A stretch of DNA of 64,000 nt from Flavobacteriales bacterium. Lineage in GTDB: Bacteria; Bacteroidota; Bacteroidia; Flavobacteriales_C; GCA-002722245. Location: assembly GCA_947444925.1 (NCBI GenBank), contig CANFBW010000005.1, positions 23,601 through 87,600 of the forward strand. Reading direction: 5' to 3'. Shown here piece by piece: positions 61,804-64,000 of this stretch; the first letter of the stretch is position 1; each line of letters begins with the position of its first letter. The translations under genes and the position numbers were made by a program. The notes beneath the pieces were generated by a model that was not told where the DNA came from, made no database searches, and saw only the letters and a program-made list of their open reading frames with translations.

Positions 61804-64000
61804 CTAGTTCAGCACGTTCACTTTTCCGCTGGCTGACGACATCGGAGTCTTCAAGCGATAGATATAGTAGCCAGCGCTTAAATCATCAGTGTACACCAAT
61901 ACCTTATAGCTGCCTTTAGTATAGAAACCACTAATCATTTGCTTCACCTTTTTGCCGCTTTGATCAAAAAGCGCCAACTCCGTATCACCACTTTCCAAGA
62001 GCTCAAAAGTCACAAAGAAGTAGGCCGTCGCTGGGTTGGGGAAGGCATTCATGCTGTATTTGGCAGGATCACTTTCTTCGACGCCATTTGTGGTGCCAAC
62101 CTTTCCCGCCACAGATACCATTTGAGTGACAGAGCAGTTGTCTTTGTCGCTTACCAAAACCGTGTAAACTTTTGCAGAGAGATTGTTTGCTTTTACATCG
62201 CGCTGAGCCTGGGGATCATTCCACAAGAAAGAATATGGAGTATTTCCGCCCGACACTGCCACAGCGGCACTACCTACCGCAGCGCCAATAGTATCGTTCA
62301 CTACTTCTGTTACATTCACTACAATTTTAGGTGCTTGCGTTACCGTTATGGTATCGTTTACAAAGCAATCCCGCGAGTCTGACACAGTAAGATAATGTGT
62401 TCCAGCTGGCAAACGTGGCGCCGCCACACTAGCAATAGTTGACTTGTGCCAATTGTAATAGTAATTCGGTGTTCCACCTGAAACGGTCAAGGGAACGCTA
62501 CCTGTTTTTTCGCCGTAACACTTTATATTTTGCACTACCCCAGTGACCAATTTTAAAGGTGTAGGTTCATTGACAACAAAAGTTTGCGACGTCTCAAATT
62601 TCATCTTGTCTTTCACTTTCACCATATAGGTTCCAACAGGCAGGGCAGTTAACGATGTACTGCTTTCGCCCGGCAAATTCGTCCACGTAACACTATAAGG
62701 AGCGACTCCTGTTGACAAGTTCACAGCTATTTTTCCATCAGCAGCACCGAAGCATGAAACATCAGCAAAATCAGTAACTTCCAGCTTTACCCCTCTTAAA
62801 TTCTTGTATTTAAGCAAAGCACTGTTGGCTGACGCATTAAGGTCATTTAAATCATCTCCACCCAATATCGCAAAGGCAACCCATACAGAATCTCCCTTGG
62901 CTATGGTAAGCGGACCCGCGCTTAGTACTGCACCAACATCGCCTTCGGTGGCTGACAAACGAGTCAATCCCGACGACAATGTTGTAAATTGCTCCTTCGT
63001 CGTAAATCCATCGTAAATATTGATACTACCACCTGATCCGTCGTTATTCAGTGCATAAAAATTAGCACTTTCATTGCTCAGCAATTGTACTCCGCCATAC
63101 ACACCACCATCTTTGTAAGCATATCCCAATTTTCTGCCGGGCACGTAACCCACTTTATTTTTTCTACCGTCAATAATGTCAAAATCGGAATACAAACCAA
63201 CATACGCATTGTTAATTGGCACGGCGCCTTTATTTTTGACGCAATATTCCACAATAACATATTTACTATCAGCAGAGGCAGTCCAAGCTAATGCCTTGTG
63301 ACTGACTTCAAGTTGCAGTGAATTCAGAGGATCACTGAAGTCGTTAAAAGTTCCCTTAACATCAAAATCTGATTCACCAGGCGAAGCCACGGTCAAAGAA
63401 GGATTATTTAAAAATTCGTAATCGCGTGTAGCCGAAACTTTAGTAGAATCAACACCTATCATCAATCCCATTTCGTACATCAACGAAGTGCCGTTGTATT
63501 TTACACCCTGACCATAGTTTCCGTAATCAAAACCTATAGCGCCAAAATTGGTGACCGAGGTCACCAAGTTGTTCACCGCAACATCCACATAGTCGCGATT
63601 CACACGCAAAGAAAATTGCTCATTCCAGGTGTGTGTGCCATCGGTAATTTGCACTGAAAAAGAAACCAATTCATTGTACACCATGTTATTGTCAACAGTT
63701 ATACTGAAAGGTGCAACTGACGACTTCTTTTCTAAAGTAGCCATCGCACCGTATGATGCAGTTGCAACGCCAATATTGATATAGGGATTGGTCGTCGAAA
63801 TCGTCGCTGTAACAGCAGTACTTGGCGACAGCGCATTGAGCATATCGACCCATAAATCAACCGTTTGTCCGGCAGAAATAGCCCCATAAGTGGCACGTAC
63901 CGCATAAGGTTGCACATATGGAAAGCCACTTTCCGTTAAAGCGCGGTAAACGTTTAATCTGCCAGTTCCCAATTTCCCAACATATGGCGCATTGAAAGCA
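61804..64000 (-). CDS. Subtilase-like T9SS type A protein with SprB repeats, C-terminal part (start outside window)
   Basis: The frame is open to the window's right edge; the visible part starts AFNAPYVGKLGTGRLNVYRA, which matches the end of the S8 subtilisin domain (the L-G-x-G-R-L-N-V region after the catalytic Ser), so the protease domain itself lies outside. Then come beta-rich domains (about 250 residues: DVAVNNLVTSVTNFGAIGFD, SYVGL..), a middle domain with YVIVEYCVKNKGAVPINNAY, three SprB-type repeats (SCFGAADGKIAVNLSTGVAPY; KCYGEKTGSVPLTVSGGTPN; GAAVGSAAVAVSGGNTPYSF) and a type A C-terminal sorting domain (MNAFPNPATAYFFVTFELLE, GYYIYRLKT). Likely a secreted, surface-attached protease. 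The last 30 or so residues close the T9SS signal. Confidence 0.83.
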   Translation of the reverse strand, partial: AFNAPYVGKLGTGRLNVYRALTESGFPYVQPYAVRATYGAISAGQTVDLWVDMLNALSPSTAVTATISTTNPYINIGVATASYGAMATLEKKSSVAPFSITVDNNMVYNELVSFSVQITDGTHTWNEQFSLRVNRDYVDVAVNNLVTSVTNFGAIGFDYGNYGQGVKYNGTSLMYEMGLMIGVDSTKVSATRDYEFLNNPSLTVASPGESDFDVKGTFNDFSDPLNSLQLEVSHKALAWTASADSKYVIVEYCVKNKGAVPINNAYVGLYSDFDIIDGRKNKVGYVPGRKLGYAYKDGGVYGGVQLLSNESANFYALNNDGSGGSINIYDGFTTKEQFTTLSSGLTRLSATEGDVGAVLSAGPLTIAKGDSVWVAFAILGGDDLNDLNASANSALLKYKNLRGVKLEVTDFADVSCFGAADGKIAVNLSTGVAPYSVTWTNLPGESSTSLTALPVGTYMVKVKDKMKFETSQTFVVNEPTPLKLVTGVVQNIKCYGEKTGSVPLTVSGGTPNYYYNWHKSTIASVAAPRLPAGTHYLTVSDSRDCFVNDTITVTQAPKIVVNVTEVVNDTIGAAVGSAAVAVSGGNTPYSFLWNDPQAQRDVKANNLSAKVYTVLVSDKDNCSVTQMVSVAGKVGTTNGVEESDPAKYSMNAFPNPATAYFFVTFELLESGDTELALFDQSGKKVKQMISGFYTKGSYKVLVYTDDLSAGYYIYRLKTPMSSASGKVNVLN

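Overview
The window looks like chromosomal DNA of a member of the Bacteroidota. The evidence is direct: several genes carry the Bacteroidota -7 promoter box TAnnTTTG (the clearest, before tRNA-Leu, tRNA-Glu, rpmG and mdh, also have a TTG 18-21 bases upstream); four large secreted proteins end in type IX secretion (T9SS) sorting domains; the primary sigma factor is the short (289 aa) Bacteroidota type; and lineage-typical genes are present (DUF4295 beside rpmG, DUF5606, bshC, TonB-dependent receptor with N-terminal CarboxypepD_reg domain). TGA is used as a normal stop. Both edges cut genes: rimM at the left and a subtilase-like T9SS cargo at the right.

Layout. 1-8 kb: rimM end, trmN6, a T9SS type B protein, a saccharopine dehydrogenase family gene, rpoD, rpe, a double-CDGSH protein, a pirin gene broken by one in-frame TGA, and tRNA-Leu(GAG). 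7.4-13.8 kb, minus strand: phosphoesterase, hypothetical, FKBP lipoprotein, then bshC-rimO-ftsY-DUF4295-rpmG reading from one good promoter. 13.8-21.7 kb: a fused isobutyryl-CoA mutase (IcmF), a YdcF protein, valS and two DUF1573 proteins.

21.7-25.2 kb is the most unusual part. An HPr-kinase-like protein and an S26 signal-peptidase-like protein (plus strand) converge on a nucleotidyltransferase and a PqqD-like protein (minus strand). Upstream of pqqD lie four tandem, nearly identical mini-genes of 25-27 codons that standard gene callers would miss. Their first 20 residues are identical although eight codons differ, all synonymously, and only the last residues vary. The leader carries a YxxPxV motif like the lasso-peptide leader motif read by PqqD-type RRE domains. 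I read this as a compact RiPP-like (ribosomally made, modified peptide) locus with four precursors.

25.3-38.8 kb: an aminotransferase, a 1180-aa T9SS type B protein with seven Ig-like repeats, and a tight three-gene unit of TonB-dependent receptor, 1267-aa T9SS cargo and PorV-like barrel. 38.8-45 kb: greA, HIT, radC, rpsT, tRNA-Glu(UUC), a hypothetical, mdh, gyrB. 45-51 kb: an SGNH-like membrane protein, a plugless TonB-receptor-like barrel and a large TPR lipoprotein-like/secreted protein.

51.4-57.8 kb is a second notable system: a Dlt-like operon with two DltA-type adenylating enzymes, one carrier protein, an MBOAT acyltransferase ending in FVYAQF, and an SGNH protein, followed by ftsE. 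It should load an amino acid (D-alanine is the best guess) on the carrier and move it across the inner membrane to an unknown envelope acceptor. 57.8-64 kb: two glycosyltransferases, murB, DUF5606 and the truncated subtilase-like T9SS protein.
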